DNA of 64,000 nucleotides from UBA11855 sp035297385 (GTDB lineage: Archaea; Thermoproteota; Bathyarchaeia; Bathyarchaeales; Bathycorpusculaceae). The notes below the pieces were generated by a model that was given only the letters and a program-made list of their open reading frames with translations, was not told where the DNA came from and ran no database searches. Made by a program: the position numbers and the translations under genes. The stretch lies in assembly GCA_035297385.1 (NCBI GenBank), contig DATGZD010000049.1, positions 1-64,000 on the forward strand. Direction: 5' to 3'. Below are positions 42,358 to 51,411 of the stretch, piece by piece (the first letter of the stretch is position 1; every line of letters begins with the position of its first letter).

Positions 42358-42442
42358 GTACTTCTAAGTTCCAAATAGAGGACAATTATGATAACACATT
42401 TATACCTTACTGAACAAAAACGTACACACAAAGGTCACACTC

Positions 42443-42946
42443 ATGTGGGATGCTATCAAGAAACATTTTGAAGGACATTCTGAACGTCTAAGAATAGTAC
42501 GCGTCTTACTCGAGAATGGGCTAAGCGTAAGAAATGGAAAACTCTGTCTAAATGAGATTGAAATTCCACCTGTCCGAATCGCTCGAGTTGCTGGAGTAGA
42601 CAGACGAACAGTACTCGAAACCTTACATGCCATTGAAGCTACTGCTGAGTTAAGGATGATTTTTGAAGAAATTCGACCTGCAGGAGCTTCACTGAAAGAA
42701 ATTGCCAGACATCTTAACTTGGGCGTGGTAGAAATCACTGTTATTGATCCAAAAGCACATGGAATCTTGGCGAATGCGGCTACAATACTTACCAAGGGTG
42801 GCTTAGGTATTCGACAGGCGATTGTGGATGATCCAGAATTATCTCCTGAACCAAAGCTCACGTTAATCGTCGACAAGAAAATTCCTGGAGAACTTATCCC
42901 AGAATTGTTAAGTATTGTAGGAGTAGCCAAAGTTTCAGTGTGCTAA
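42443..42946 (+). CDS. ACT-domain regulator of amino acid metabolism
   Basis: 167 residues. The N-terminal half (IVRVLLENGLSVRNGKLCLN, PPVRIARVAGVDRRTVLETL) is a helix-turn-helix. The C-terminal half (GVVEITVIDPKAHGILANAA, LTLIVDKKIPGELIPELLSI) is an ACT domain, as in COG2150. AAAGGTCA precedes the ATG. Position back to back with trpB2 suggests it controls that gene in response to an amino acid, perhaps tryptophan. This is inferred. Confidence 0.85.
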   Translation: MWDAIKKHFEGHSERLRIVRVLLENGLSVRNGKLCLNEIEIPPVRIARVAGVDRRTVLETLHAIEATAELRMIFEEIRPAGASLKEIARHLNLGVVEITVIDPKAHGILANAATILTKGGLGIRQAIVDDPELSPEPKLTLIVDKKIPGELIPELLSIVGVAKVSVC

Positions 42947-43071
42947 TATGTGATCAGACTATTACATTGATAAATCATGGTTAAATCTAATTCATTGCAT
43001 CATTCTCATAAAAAGACTTATATTGCAAAGGTGTTTTTTGTTGTTCGCACTTAAAAGGAGTTCGATTTGAT

Positions 43072-44736
43072 TTGTCAGTTAATGCACAAGCAGGTGGAGT
43101 ACCCGTTCTAGTTTTAAAGGAAGGTTCAAGTCGATCCCGTGGAGAAGAAGCTGTGCGCGGGAATATCACGGCGGCAAAAGTTATTGCCCAAAGCGTTCGT
43201 AGCGCTTTAGGTCCAAAGGGCATGGATAAAATGCTAGTTGATAGTTTTGGTGACGTAACTATAACCAGTGATGGACGCACAATCTTGGATGAGATGGATG
43301 TGCAGCATCCAGCTGCAAAAATGTTGGTTGAAGTTGCTAAGACTCAGGATAATGAAGCTGGTGATGGCACGACTTCAGTTGTAATTATCGCGGGTGAACT
43401 TCTGAACCGTGCTGAAGAACTCATGGATAAGGATGTCCATGCAACTATAGTAATTGATGGCTACAGAAAAGCCGCTGAAAAAGCTCTGGAAACATTAGAG
43501 AAAATAGCCATAAAAATTGATCCTAAATCTTCAGAGTATCTACAAAAAGTCGCCATGACATCTATGGGAAGCAAGCTTGTTGCCGATTATAAAGAGTATT
43601 TAGCAGATTTAGCTGTAAAAGCTATGCTCGAAGTAGCAGAGAAGACTGGCACAAGCTGGAGAGTAGATGTTGATGATGTTAAAGTGGAGAAGAAGACTGG
43701 TGAATCTCTCGGGGATACTAGCCTTGTTAATGGCATCGTTCTGGATAAAGAAATTGTTCATTCAGGCATGCTTAAGCGGATGGAAAAAGCAAAGATTGCG
43801 TTACTCGATACATCGTTGGAGGTTGAGAAAACTGAGTTTGATGCAAAACTAAACATTGAAACTCCCGATCAGATTGAAGCCTTTCTCAACCAAGAAGAAG
43901 CCATGCTCAGAGCAATGGTTGATGAAATAGTTGATGCGGGAGCTAATGTTGTTATTTGTCAAAAAGGAATTGATGATTTAGTTCAGCATTTTCTGTCAAG
44001 AAAAGGTATAATTGCTGTTAGAAGGGCTAAGAAATCAGACATGGAAAAACTGGCGAAAGCTACAGGCGGAAAAATAGTAACCAAATTGGATGAAATAACA
44101 TCCTCTGACTTAGGCTACGCTGAACTTGTAGAGGAACGCAGAATCGGTGACGATAAAATGACATTCGTTGAAGGATGTAAGAACCCTCAAGCAGTAACAA
44201 TTCTGATTAGAGGTGGGTCCGAACGATTAACAGCGGAAGCCGAAAGATCGCTGCACGATGCGTTATGCGTAATTCGAGACCTCATTCAAGAACCGCGGGT
44301 TGTTGCTGGTGGTGGCGCCCCAGAAATGGAAATGTCTAAGGTGATACGAAAATACGCCGAAACGTTGTTGGGTAAAGAACAGTTGGCTGCTCGAGTATTT
44401 GCGGAAGCTTTAGAAGCAATTCCTGTAACACTATCAGAGAATGCAGGTTTACAACCCATTGACATCATATCCGAATTGCGTTCTAAGCATGATGCTGGTG
44501 AAATCTGGGCTGGAATCGATGTACGAAAAGGAAAGACTCAAGACATGGCAAAAATGGGTGTTTTTGAACCGCTTACTGTTAAAAAACAAATCATAAAATC
44601 AGCCTCCGAAGCTGCAACGATGATACTAAAGATTGATGATATAATTGCTGCTGGCAAGATGAAAACTCCTCCAGGACCACCAGGCGGTGAGGGAGGAATG
44701 CCTGGTGGAGGATATCCAGGGATGGGGGAATATTAG
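43072..44736 (+). CDS. Thermosome subunit (group II chaperonin)
   Basis: 554 residues. VRSALGPKGMDKMLVDSFGD and AGDGTTSVVIIAGELL are the ATP-binding segments of the equatorial domain; VVAGGGAPEMEMSK and the flexible GGMPGGGYPGMG tail are typical. Start is TTG with AAAAGGAG upstream. It ends in TAG at 44734-44736; the rpoK reading frame continues in the same phase straight after it. Confidence 0.98.
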   Translation: MSVNAQAGGVPVLVLKEGSSRSRGEEAVRGNITAAKVIAQSVRSALGPKGMDKMLVDSFGDVTITSDGRTILDEMDVQHPAAKMLVEVAKTQDNEAGDGTTSVVIIAGELLNRAEELMDKDVHATIVIDGYRKAAEKALETLEKIAIKIDPKSSEYLQKVAMTSMGSKLVADYKEYLADLAVKAMLEVAEKTGTSWRVDVDDVKVEKKTGESLGDTSLVNGIVLDKEIVHSGMLKRMEKAKIALLDTSLEVEKTEFDAKLNIETPDQIEAFLNQEEAMLRAMVDEIVDAGANVVICQKGIDDLVQHFLSRKGIIAVRRAKKSDMEKLAKATGGKIVTKLDEITSSDLGYAELVEERRIGDDKMTFVEGCKNPQAVTILIRGGSERLTAEAERSLHDALCVIRDLIQEPRVVAGGGAPEMEMSKVIRKYAETLLGKEQLAARVFAEALEAIPVTLSENAGLQPIDIISELRSKHDAGEIWAGIDVRKGKTQDMAKMGVFEPLTVKKQIIKSASEAATMILKIDDIIAAGKMKTPPGPPGGEGGMPGGGYPGMGEY

Positions 44737-44739
44737 AAC

Positions 44740-45000
44740 ACGTCAGAACAAGAAAAAGTAACTGTCGGCCCACCGAAAATAACAAGATTTGAAAAAGCCA
44801 GGATAGTAGGCGCAAGAGCGCTTCAAATATCTATGAGCGCGCCAATATTGATTCAAGTGGAAGGAACAGAGTTGTCGAGTCCCATTGATATTGCATTGAA
44901 AGAATTGGAGAGCGGCATTCTGCCAATCACCATTAGACGAACACTACCTGACGGAACCTTCCAAGATATCCCATTAAAATGGCTTGTACCGCAAGCCTAA
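44740..45000 (+). CDS. rpoK: RNA polymerase subunit K (Rpb6) with non-standard start
   Basis: The frame reads TSEQEKVTVGPPKITRFEKAR (20 residues from the second on), then IVGARALQISMSAPILIQVE, PIDIALKELESGILPITIRR and PDGTFQDIPLKWLV, the entire RpoK fold. There is no ATG, GTG or TTG before residue 29, which is too far in. ACG at 44740 stands where ATG would give the usual MSEQEK-type start, and GGGGGA lies 11 nt upstream inside the thermosome gene. The gene is in the same frame as the thermosome, separated by TAG-AAC. A T-to-C error, a true ACG start, or stop readthrough are the options. Essential polymerase subunit; 86 residues. Confidence 0.9.
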   Translation, partial: TSEQEKVTVGPPKITRFEKARIVGARALQISMSAPILIQVEGTELSSPIDIALKELESGILPITIRRTLPDGTFQDIPLKWLVPQA

Positions 45001-45009
45001 GTGTCTCAA

Positions 45010-45480
45010 CTATTTTTTATGTGCTTTTGCTTCTTCAAGAGTATCACGAATCTTTGGCCAATGTGCACCCTGCCAATAGACTGTCTTGCAGTGTGGACAT
45101 TCCCAGAATTCATCATAATGAAGGTAAGTGTTTTTCTGTACTCGATCAACAATGTGCATTTTTGGAACAGTCTGAATTGCCGTATTACATTTTGGACATC
45201 TAGAAGTCTTCAAATCAATGTCTAACTCAATCCTAAAACGTTCAGAGACTGCTGCTAATCTTTCAGCTTCGGTTTTGCCTTCAACATAGAAAGCATCGAT
45301 GCCTTTGGATATTGAACGCTTGTAAAGTTCTAAATCTCTTGTGAGTAGAATACGTTCTTCGTTCTTAGCTATAGCCAAAAGTTTATCATCGTCAAGTCCA
45401 TGTAAGTATTCAACGTCATGTCCCATCATACGAAGCCATCTAACCAATGAACCAAGCATGCCGTCTGCAATGAACTTCAT
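45010..45480 (-). CDS. Mut7-C RNase-domain protein (PIN-like, zinc ribbon)
   Basis: 156 residues. FIADGMLGSLVRWLRMMGHD at the start with its acidic residue, and ILLTRDLELYKRS in the middle, are the Mut7-C (DUF82) PIN-like nuclease motifs. A zinc ribbon with CPKCNTAIQ and CPHCKTVYWQG follows. Likely an RNase with unknown target. Coupled to pyrC by a TAATG overlap. Confidence 0.9.
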   Translation of the reverse strand: MKFIADGMLGSLVRWLRMMGHDVEYLHGLDDDKLLAIAKNEERILLTRDLELYKRSISKGIDAFYVEGKTEAERLAAVSERFRIELDIDLKTSRCPKCNTAIQTVPKMHIVDRVQKNTYLHYDEFWECPHCKTVYWQGAHWPKIRDTLEEAKAHKK

Positions 45481-46823
45481 TATTGGTTTCTCCGAATGAT
45501 GCTGCCACTTCCCGATTTTGCAACGATTTCTCCGTTATCCATAATGATTTGTCCATTCACAATAGTTTTCATGGGTTTGCCTTGAACTTCCCAGTTCTCA
45601 TAAGGAGAATATTTTGCCTTCGAATAGAAATGTGAAGCGTTTATTCTAAATGTCTTCTTAAGATCTACTGTCACAAAATCTGCCGACATGTCTTGTTCTA
45701 ATCTACCTTTATTGTTTAGTCCAAAAATCTTTGCAGGGCGTTCAGCCAACAATTGAATAAGCAAGTCTAACGTTAAACGATCCTTCTTAATCATGGATAA
45801 CATTAAAGGCAGGGTTGTTTCTAACCCAGGAACGCCAGCCTTAACATCCCAAATGCTAGTAGCAAGTTTTTCATCGAGAGTATGGGGTGCATGATCTGAA
45901 CCCAAGGTATCAACAGTACCATTTGTAAGTCCTTCCCAGAGGGCTTCGACATTATCATTCTTCCGAAGCGGAGGCATAATTGCAAGTAATGATCCCCGAC
46001 GTTCAAAATCAACATTTGAAAGCAATAGATGATTTGGAGTTACTTCAGCGGTTATTGTTCGTCCCGCTGACTTAGCTTCAGTAATACGATCTAGGGCTGA
46101 CTTAGTTGACACATGACAAAAATGTACTTGCGTGTTAGTCCCGTTGCTTGTTTTGAGGATACGTTCAACTGCTCTAACTTCTGCTTCTTCGGAATGAGCT
46201 CTAAGAAAATCAATAGGATCACCATGTTTTGCTACTTTCAGTTCCTGTTCTTTTACAGAAACGATGGCTTCATCCTCAGCGTGAATAGCAACAGGAACAT
46301 TCACTTCACCAACATGTGTTAAAGCCTCGCGAAGTAAGGCATCATTGTTAATTTCTAAACCCCCGATTTGATGTACCATAAAAAGCTTAAACCCTGAAAC
46401 ACCTTCATCAACGATGTCCTTAACATCTTCTAAGTTATCTGGAAATTCGGAATAAAATCCAACATTAACCAAGATTTTCCGCCGTGCAATCTGCATTCGA
46501 TTTCGCAGACTCTCAACACTCATCGTTACCGGTTCATTATTTGGCATATCTAAGATTGTTGTGAATCCGCCTGCAGCCGCTGCAGCTGTTCCTGTGAAAA
46601 AATCTTCTTTGTAAGCTTTTTCTTCGTCGCGAAGGTGCACATGAGTATCAATTAGTCCTGGCAGAAGAAGAAGGTTTTTGAGGTTAATGTGTTCGTCGGC
46701 GTTTGGCATCTGTGTTTCGCGGCCAATCTTTAAGATTCTTCCATCTTCTACGGCTATGCTACAATCAACGATTCTTTTTCTTATGTATGCTTTAGCGTTT
46801 GTTAAGATTAAATCAACAATCAA
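45480..46823 (-). CDS. pyrC: Dihydroorotase
   Basis: Third step of pyrimidine synthesis. 447 residues, class I type. LIDTHVHLRDEEKAYKEDF has the metal-binding HxH, AIHAEDE and HFCHVST supply further ligands, and TLGSDHAPHTLDEK the catalytic Asp. The metal-bridging lysine seems present in GFKLFMVH. Standard length. Its stop overlaps the Mut7-C start. Confidence 0.95.
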   Translation of the reverse strand: MIVDLILTNAKAYIRKRIVDCSIAVEDGRILKIGRETQMPNADEHINLKNLLLLPGLIDTHVHLRDEEKAYKEDFFTGTAAAAAGGFTTILDMPNNEPVTMSVESLRNRMQIARRKILVNVGFYSEFPDNLEDVKDIVDEGVSGFKLFMVHQIGGLEINNDALLREALTHVGEVNVPVAIHAEDEAIVSVKEQELKVAKHGDPIDFLRAHSEEAEVRAVERILKTSNGTNTQVHFCHVSTKSALDRITEAKSAGRTITAEVTPNHLLLSNVDFERRGSLLAIMPPLRKNDNVEALWEGLTNGTVDTLGSDHAPHTLDEKLATSIWDVKAGVPGLETTLPLMLSMIKKDRLTLDLLIQLLAERPAKIFGLNNKGRLEQDMSADFVTVDLKKTFRINASHFYSKAKYSPYENWEVQGKPMKTIVNGQIIMDNGEIVAKSGSGSIIRRNQ

Positions 46824-46923
46824 AGTTTGTGCGCTCTAACAAGAATAGAGTATTTATGCTATTAAATTTGTGATTAAAATCTAAGGTGGTATCTTGATGC
46901 TCAAACAGAGAGTCAGATTAAAT

Positions 46924-47523
46924 TTATTTTTCAGCTTCTTCAGCGCGGCAATCTTCACATAAGTATTTTCCACCGATATTCTTGAGATTTTCCGAGTAGG
47001 CTTCGCAACGTTCACAATCGCCTGCGAATGGAGCTTCTTCTAATTCTTCAGTTGGCTCTAGGACGCTGCCACCTTCGATGCGGCTTCGTTCTTGGATTAT
47101 TTCGAGCAGTTCTGGCATCACACCTAAGATATCCTTGCTTGAGACTATGCCTGCAAGTTTGCCTTTGTAAAGAACTCCAAGGCGTCTAATGTCCTTACGA
47201 TTCATCATTCGTGCTGCATCTGTAACGGCAGTATCCGGGTCTACGGTAGTGAGAGGCGCAGTCATTATGCTTTTAGCTTTCGCATTGGATGCTTCAATCT
47301 TTTTTGCTAATACTCTGACTATAAGGTCTCTTTCAGTAATTATACCGATAGGGTTTCCCTCTTTATCCACAACTATAACACAGCCGACTTTGTTGTCTAA
47401 CATTAGACAAGCAACTTCGTTAGCTGAAGCTGTTTGCTCAACAGTAATAACTGGACTGATCATGACATCTTTGACGAGCATTCTTGGTCTTATTCCAATA
47501 TCAGACATTGAACAACAACTCAC
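46924..47523 (-). CDS. CBS-domain pair with C-terminal zinc ribbon
   Basis: 199 residues. Two CBS repeats: KDVMISPVITVEQTASANEV to GIITERDLIVRV and KSIMTAPLTTVDPDTAVTDA to GIVSSKDILGV. An acidic linker leads to CERCEAYSENLKNIGGKYLCEDC, a C4 zinc knuckle. CBS pairs usually sense adenosine ligands such as AMP. The start is GTG 47523 or ATG 47508. Monocistronic. Confidence 0.9.
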   Translation of the reverse strand: MSCCSMSDIGIRPRMLVKDVMISPVITVEQTASANEVACLMLDNKVGCVIVVDKEGNPIGIITERDLIVRVLAKKIEASNAKAKSIMTAPLTTVDPDTAVTDAARMMNRKDIRRLGVLYKGKLAGIVSSKDILGVMPELLEIIQERSRIEGGSVLEPTEELEEAPFAGDCERCEAYSENLKNIGGKYLCEDCRAEEAEK

Positions 47524-47676
47524 GACATCTTTCTAACTCTACGAGTTTCCAAACTCACAAACATTATTCGCTAATTTAAAAGTTGCTTAAGATGCACTAA
47601 ACAATCTCCTTTATCTCGAATGACTGTGACTCTCAAATCTTATTAGCACCTAATACGAACAGCTTAACACGAGGCT

Positions 47677-48576
47677 TTGAGATTAATGATAAGAACAAAT
47701 GCAGATAGACTCGTTAAGATATCAGTCACTGGTGAAGTGGCCAGTCCTGTTGTTGGCAGATCAGTTTATAATGTTTCAGCTGTAGGGTTGCCCTCAATTT
47801 TGCCAGGAGTAGGTGGAATTACTTACAACATTCGTGTTGGTGATTTAGCTTGTGGTTGGGAAGCTGACCACGTGGAACCAGCAGTTAGCATAGAGAATAA
47901 AGAGAGTGATGCTAGATACGGACAGGGCGCAAATTTAGCATTTAATATACTGTCTTGTGTCGGAAACGAGGCAATTGTAGCAAGCGGTGATGCTAAAGGA
48001 GCTAAAGGCGTTATTACTGGAAAACATGGTGGTATTGAGCATGTTTTAGTTGATTTTAAGCCTGAAATTATGGAAAAGCTCATGTTAGGTGATAAAGTTC
48101 TTGTGAAAGCGTTTGGTGTTGGCTTGAGACTATTGGATTATCCTGACGTAAAAATCATGAATATTGATCCGCAATTCTTCGAAACATTAAAAATTGAAGT
48201 TAAGAATGAAAAACTAGAGATTCCAGTTACGCATACTATTCCGGCTGCCATAATGGGTTCAGGTTTAGGCAGCAATCAAACGTTTTCAGGAGACTATGAT
48301 ATTCAAATGTTTGATGACAAAATAATTGAGCAGTATGGATTAGAAGATTTACGATTGGGTGATTTGGTTGCCATAATTGATGCTGACCATTCTTTTGGCA
48401 GAATATACAGACAAGGCGCAATAACTATCGGTATTGTTGTACATACGAACTGTGTTACTGCCGGACATGGACCAGGCGTTACAACCCTGTTCACATCATC
48501 GATGGGAAAAATCATACCACAGATAAATGGAAAAGCTAACATTGCAAAACTATTGAAGTTAAGAACAGATATATAA
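47677..48576 (+). CDS. DUF4438 family protein
   Basis: 299 residues. NIRVGDLACGWEADHVEPAV, GKHGGIEHVLVDF, IPAAIMGSGLGSNQTFSGDY and ADHSFGRIYRQGAITIGIVV are typical of this archaeal and bacterial family of unknown function. It shows an alternation of beta strands and glycine-rich turns, and Asp/His residues that could bind metal. Start TTG 47677 or ATG 47686. 46 nt before S26e on the same strand. Confidence 0.82.
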   Translation: MRLMIRTNADRLVKISVTGEVASPVVGRSVYNVSAVGLPSILPGVGGITYNIRVGDLACGWEADHVEPAVSIENKESDARYGQGANLAFNILSCVGNEAIVASGDAKGAKGVITGKHGGIEHVLVDFKPEIMEKLMLGDKVLVKAFGVGLRLLDYPDVKIMNIDPQFFETLKIEVKNEKLEIPVTHTIPAAIMGSGLGSNQTFSGDYDIQMFDDKIIEQYGLEDLRLGDLVAIIDADHSFGRIYRQGAITIGIVVHTNCVTAGHGPGVTTLFTSSMGKIIPQINGKANIAKLLKLRTDI

Positions 48577-48622
48577 GAAACGAATTAACTAAATTTGACT
48601 AAAAGCATAGAGGTCATGATTA

Positions 48623-48913
48623 TTGCCATTTAAACGTAAAAGTCGAGGACGAAGCAAAGGCGGCAAAGGTAGCAGTACCCTTGTACAATGCGCAAACTGT
48701 GGAGCACAAGTGCCACGAGATAAGGCTAAGCGGTCTACTCGTCGTGTATCTTTCGTTGAGCCGCAATTAGCGAAAGAGTTGCGACAGAAAGGCACATACT
48801 TGTCGTCATGGGTAGACACAAAATATTATTGCATCTCATGTGCTGTTCATCGTGGTATAGTCAAAGTTCGCTCAGAGAGTGAACGACATAAACGGTATCC
48901 TCGAAGACGCTGA
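48623..48913 (+). CDS. rps26e: 30S ribosomal protein S26e
   Basis: 96 residues from TTG with AGAGGT upstream. PFKRKSRGRSKGGKGSSTLV, then zinc ligands CANCGAQVPRDKA and YYCISCAVHRGIV. S26e is found in TACK and Asgard archaea and eukaryotes, not in euryarchaea. The basic end RYPRRR is standard. Confidence 0.96.
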   Translation: MPFKRKSRGRSKGGKGSSTLVQCANCGAQVPRDKAKRSTRRVSFVEPQLAKELRQKGTYLSSWVDTKYYCISCAVHRGIVKVRSESERHKRYPRRR

Positions 48914-48921
48914 GCTCTAGT

Positions 48922-49530
48922 TTAAGGATTAATTTCTTTTTTCTTCAATCGTCGATAGACATATAGAACTCTTTGTAGAACAGTAAAATTAGCCAACAAC
49001 GCTAATATGATGATACTCCAGCTCATTGCAGGTATCCAAAAGAAGGCGATTATACTTGCGATAGCTAAGATTAGCATACGTTCGGCTCGTTCAGCTAAGC
49101 CTATTGATTCCATCTTAATTCCTGCTGCTTCAGCTCTAGCTCGTGCATAACTGACCAGGAGGGAGCCTGCTAATGCAGCTAAACCCCAAGTAATATTGCA
49201 TAATTCGCCTATGATTATTCCTGAGTAGACTATGGCATCAGCATATCTGTCCAAGAGTGAGTCAAAGAATCCACCAAACACAGTTGTTTGCTGGTAGGTT
49301 CGCGCTACAATACCATCTAACGTATCGCAAAAGCCTGAAGCTAAGAGGAATAGGACCGCAGCTAAAAGGAGTAGAGGTTGATTTTGTACAAAAGCATAAG
49401 CGACAGATGCTAAAATAGATAGTATAAAGCCAATTATACTTATCATGTTTGGGGTGAATCCTAAGCGGTGTACAACTTTTGCTTCTGAAGTGAGAGCGGA
49501 CTGCACTTGTTTTTTCAGTTTAGTCAACAT
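48922..49530 (-). CDS. CDP-alcohol phosphatidyltransferase (archaetidylinositol phosphate synthase-like)
   Basis: 202 residues with about six membrane helices. The catalytic signature D-G-x2-A-R-x8-G-x3-D-x3-D is seen as DTLDGIVARTYQQTTVFGGFFDSLLDRYAD (described by spacing). The form of the motif and the absence of extra domains suit archaetidylinositol-phosphate synthase, which joins CDP-archaeol to inositol phosphate for polar lipid head groups. Serine or glycerol acceptors are alternatives. Tail to tail with S26e. Confidence 0.88.
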   Translation of the reverse strand: MLTKLKKQVQSALTSEAKVVHRLGFTPNMISIIGFILSILASVAYAFVQNQPLLLLAAVLFLLASGFCDTLDGIVARTYQQTTVFGGFFDSLLDRYADAIVYSGIIIGELCNITWGLAALAGSLLVSYARARAEAAGIKMESIGLAERAERMLILAIASIIAFFWIPAMSWSIIILALLANFTVLQRVLYVYRRLKKKEINP

Positions 49531-49633
49531 AGATTTGGTTCGTCCCTCTCGTATGCTAATGTTCAGTATTTAAAACGCGCTGTAAAGTGCAATTATTCTT
49601 CAGAAGCTATAGGTTATGTTTGTTCCATTATAA

Positions 49634-49642
49634 CTTATAAGG
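49634..49642 (+). promoter_or_regulatory. TATA box of alba
   Basis: CTTATAAGG, 91-99 nt before the alba ATG. A transcript start about 25 nt later, near 49665, would fall exactly at the base of the hairpin. Confidence 0.45.
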
Positions 49643-49665
49643 AAGACCTAAGTAAGTAGTGGGCG

Positions 49666-49709
49666 GTAACGTTTCAGCGGCAGACGATATGCCCAAGCTG
49701 AAACGTTAC
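49666..49709 (+). promoter_or_regulatory. Strong hairpin at the 5' end of the alba mRNA
   Basis: GTAACGTTTCAGC at 49666-49678 and its exact complement GCTGAAACGTTAC at 49697-49709 form a 13-bp stem. A further GGC/GCC pairing with a 3-nt bulge closes a 9-nt loop. The ribosome binding site GGAGGA follows at 49722. Possible functions: mRNA stability, translational control, or a DNA operator for a dimer. Confidence 0.6.
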
Positions 49710-49732
49710 ACACAAAATACGGAGGAAAAGAA

Positions 49733-50023
49733 ATGTCTGAAAACGCTGATGTAATCTTCGTCGGAAACAAACCACCAATGAGCTATGTGTTGGCAATCAT
49801 TACAAGTCTCTCCTCAGGCAAAACAAATGAAATCACATTAAAAGCCCGAGGTCAAGCAATAACCACAGCAGTTGATGTAGCTGAAATTGCCCGGAATCGT
49901 TTCATTAAGGATTTGCAGGTCGGGAAGATCACTATTGGGACAGCAGAGATGCCACCACGTGAAGGCGAGAACAAGAGCCGCATGGTTTCCACGATGGAGA
50001 TAACACTGACCAAGAAAGCCTAA
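49733..50023 (+). CDS. alba: Chromatin protein Alba
   Basis: 96 residues. VIFVGNKPPMSYVLAIIT, then EITLKARGQAITTAVDVAEI and KDLQVGKITIGTAEM form the Alba fold of DNA- and RNA-binding dimers. The Lys16 acetylation site of Sulfolobus Alba corresponds to NKP here. An optimal GGAGGA precedes the ATG. Behind a strong leader hairpin. Confidence 0.97.
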   Translation: MSENADVIFVGNKPPMSYVLAIITSLSSGKTNEITLKARGQAITTAVDVAEIARNRFIKDLQVGKITIGTAEMPPREGENKSRMVSTMEITLTKKA

Positions 50024-50202
50024 GCAAGAATGCCAAGCAATGTGGAACAGTGAAGTATCCATTAATCTTCTTTTATTTTTTGATGATGACTATTGTATGA
50101 TTTCGAGCTTGAATTCATTTAATTAATAAGTTAAATAGAAAAAAGATTGGTTTACTATAGAATCAACAATTCTTCAACTATATATGTGATGTTAATCTTA
50201 TC

Positions 50203-51411
50203 TTAAGCCCAGAAACTCTTTGAATACTCCTTTAATACACCATCATAAACACGTGTAGTCTGTTGCGCAATTTTCTCCCAGTCAAACTGTTCTTGAACGC
50301 GATTGTATGCGTTCTTGCGCAACCTATTTCTGTAGTTATCATCAGTCAAGATTCGTGTAATGCCCCAAGCTAAAGAGTCAACGCTGTTTGGGTACACTTT
50401 TACACCGGTGATGTCATGCTCCACAATTTCACCTAGTCCACCTGTATCTGAGACAACAACAGGACTCATCGCTGCCATAGCCTCTAAAGCTACTATTCCG
50501 AACGGCTCAAACAATGAGGGTACGACCGATACGTCAGCGCAGCACTGAAGTTTCAATAATGTTTCCTCGTCTACGAATCCTGTGAACAGAACCTTATGCT
50601 CCAGACCCATGCTCCGAACGATGGTTAACAGTTGATCTCGCATGTAGCCGCTGCCTACGATAACAAACTTTGCGTTAACCTTACTTAGAACCTGAGGAAT
50701 AGCGTTAATCAACACGTGGGCACCTTTCTCGTAGACTAATCGACCAACAAACAATACTAGTTTTTCCTCGGGTAGCGCAAATGCTGTCTTGAACCTCTCC
50801 AAATCCTGATTTCTAACTTTATCATAGACTCCAACATTAACACCATTAGGTACCATAACTAATTTGTCAGTAGGCAATCCAAAAGCCCATTTTACGTGTG
50901 AAACCATATACTCACTACAGCAGATTACTTTCCATGCTTCATATGTTAGCCATGCTTCAGTTTCGCTGATCATTTTCTCAGTACTCGTATGAATGCCATC
51001 CCGACGACCAATTTCAGTTGAGTGCATTGTTACCAGCAAAGGTTTACGAAAAACATGTTTTAGACCAATTCCAGCAGTTGCAACCAACCAATCGTGAGCA
51101 TGAAAAACGTCAATTTTCTGGTTTAGTTTACCGATGATTGCAGCAGCTTCACGTTGCATGTTCAAATTCATTAAATAGACCCATGTCGCAAAATCAGGAG
51201 AAGGGTTCTTGTATGAATCGATCCTGTAGACTTCAACGCCATCTAAAGATTCATGTGTGGCAGCGCCAGGAAAATCGCAGGTTACAACATGGACTTTCAC
51301 GCCATTTTTGGCTAAACTTTTTGAAAGATAAAAAACATGGGGAGAGATTCCTCCGATAACTCTGGGTGGAAACTCCCAAGTCAAGAACATAACATTTAAC
51401 TCACGTTTCAA
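50203..51411 (-). CDS. GT4 glycosyltransferase (glycogen/starch synthase-like)
   Basis: 402 residues, both GT-B domains. FLTWEFPPRVIGGISPHV has the glycine-rich GG loop; HAHDWLVATAG and VPNGVNVGVYD follow. The C-domain has LFVGRLVYEKGAHVLINAIP, with VPSLFEPFGIVALEAMA as the EX7E donor site. Archaeal relatives extend alpha-glucans or transfer glucose. It overlaps the upstream truncated paralogue by 4 nt and ends the amylase-HTH-GT-GT operon. Confidence 0.88.
   Translation of the reverse strand: MKRELNVMFLTWEFPPRVIGGISPHVFYLSKSLAKNGVKVHVVTCDFPGAATHESLDGVEVYRIDSYKNPSPDFATWVYLMNLNMQREAAAIIGKLNQKIDVFHAHDWLVATAGIGLKHVFRKPLLVTMHSTEIGRRDGIHTSTEKMISETEAWLTYEAWKVICCSEYMVSHVKWAFGLPTDKLVMVPNGVNVGVYDKVRNQDLERFKTAFALPEEKLVLFVGRLVYEKGAHVLINAIPQVLSKVNAKFVIVGSGYMRDQLLTIVRSMGLEHKVLFTGFVDEETLLKLQCCADVSVVPSLFEPFGIVALEAMAAMSPVVVSDTGGLGEIVEHDITGVKVYPNSVDSLAWGITRILTDDNYRNRLRKNAYNRVQEQFDWEKIAQQTTRVYDGVLKEYSKSFWA

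Noticed and set aside
44734..44736. Thermosome TAG as a pyrrolysine codon
   Set aside because: The thermosome ends in its normal GGM tail and RpoK is complete by itself. No pyl genes are visible, so readthrough is kept only as a remote option.
50050..50110. TGATGATGA run after alba as C/D box RNA
   Set aside because: No convincing D box or guide spacing found.
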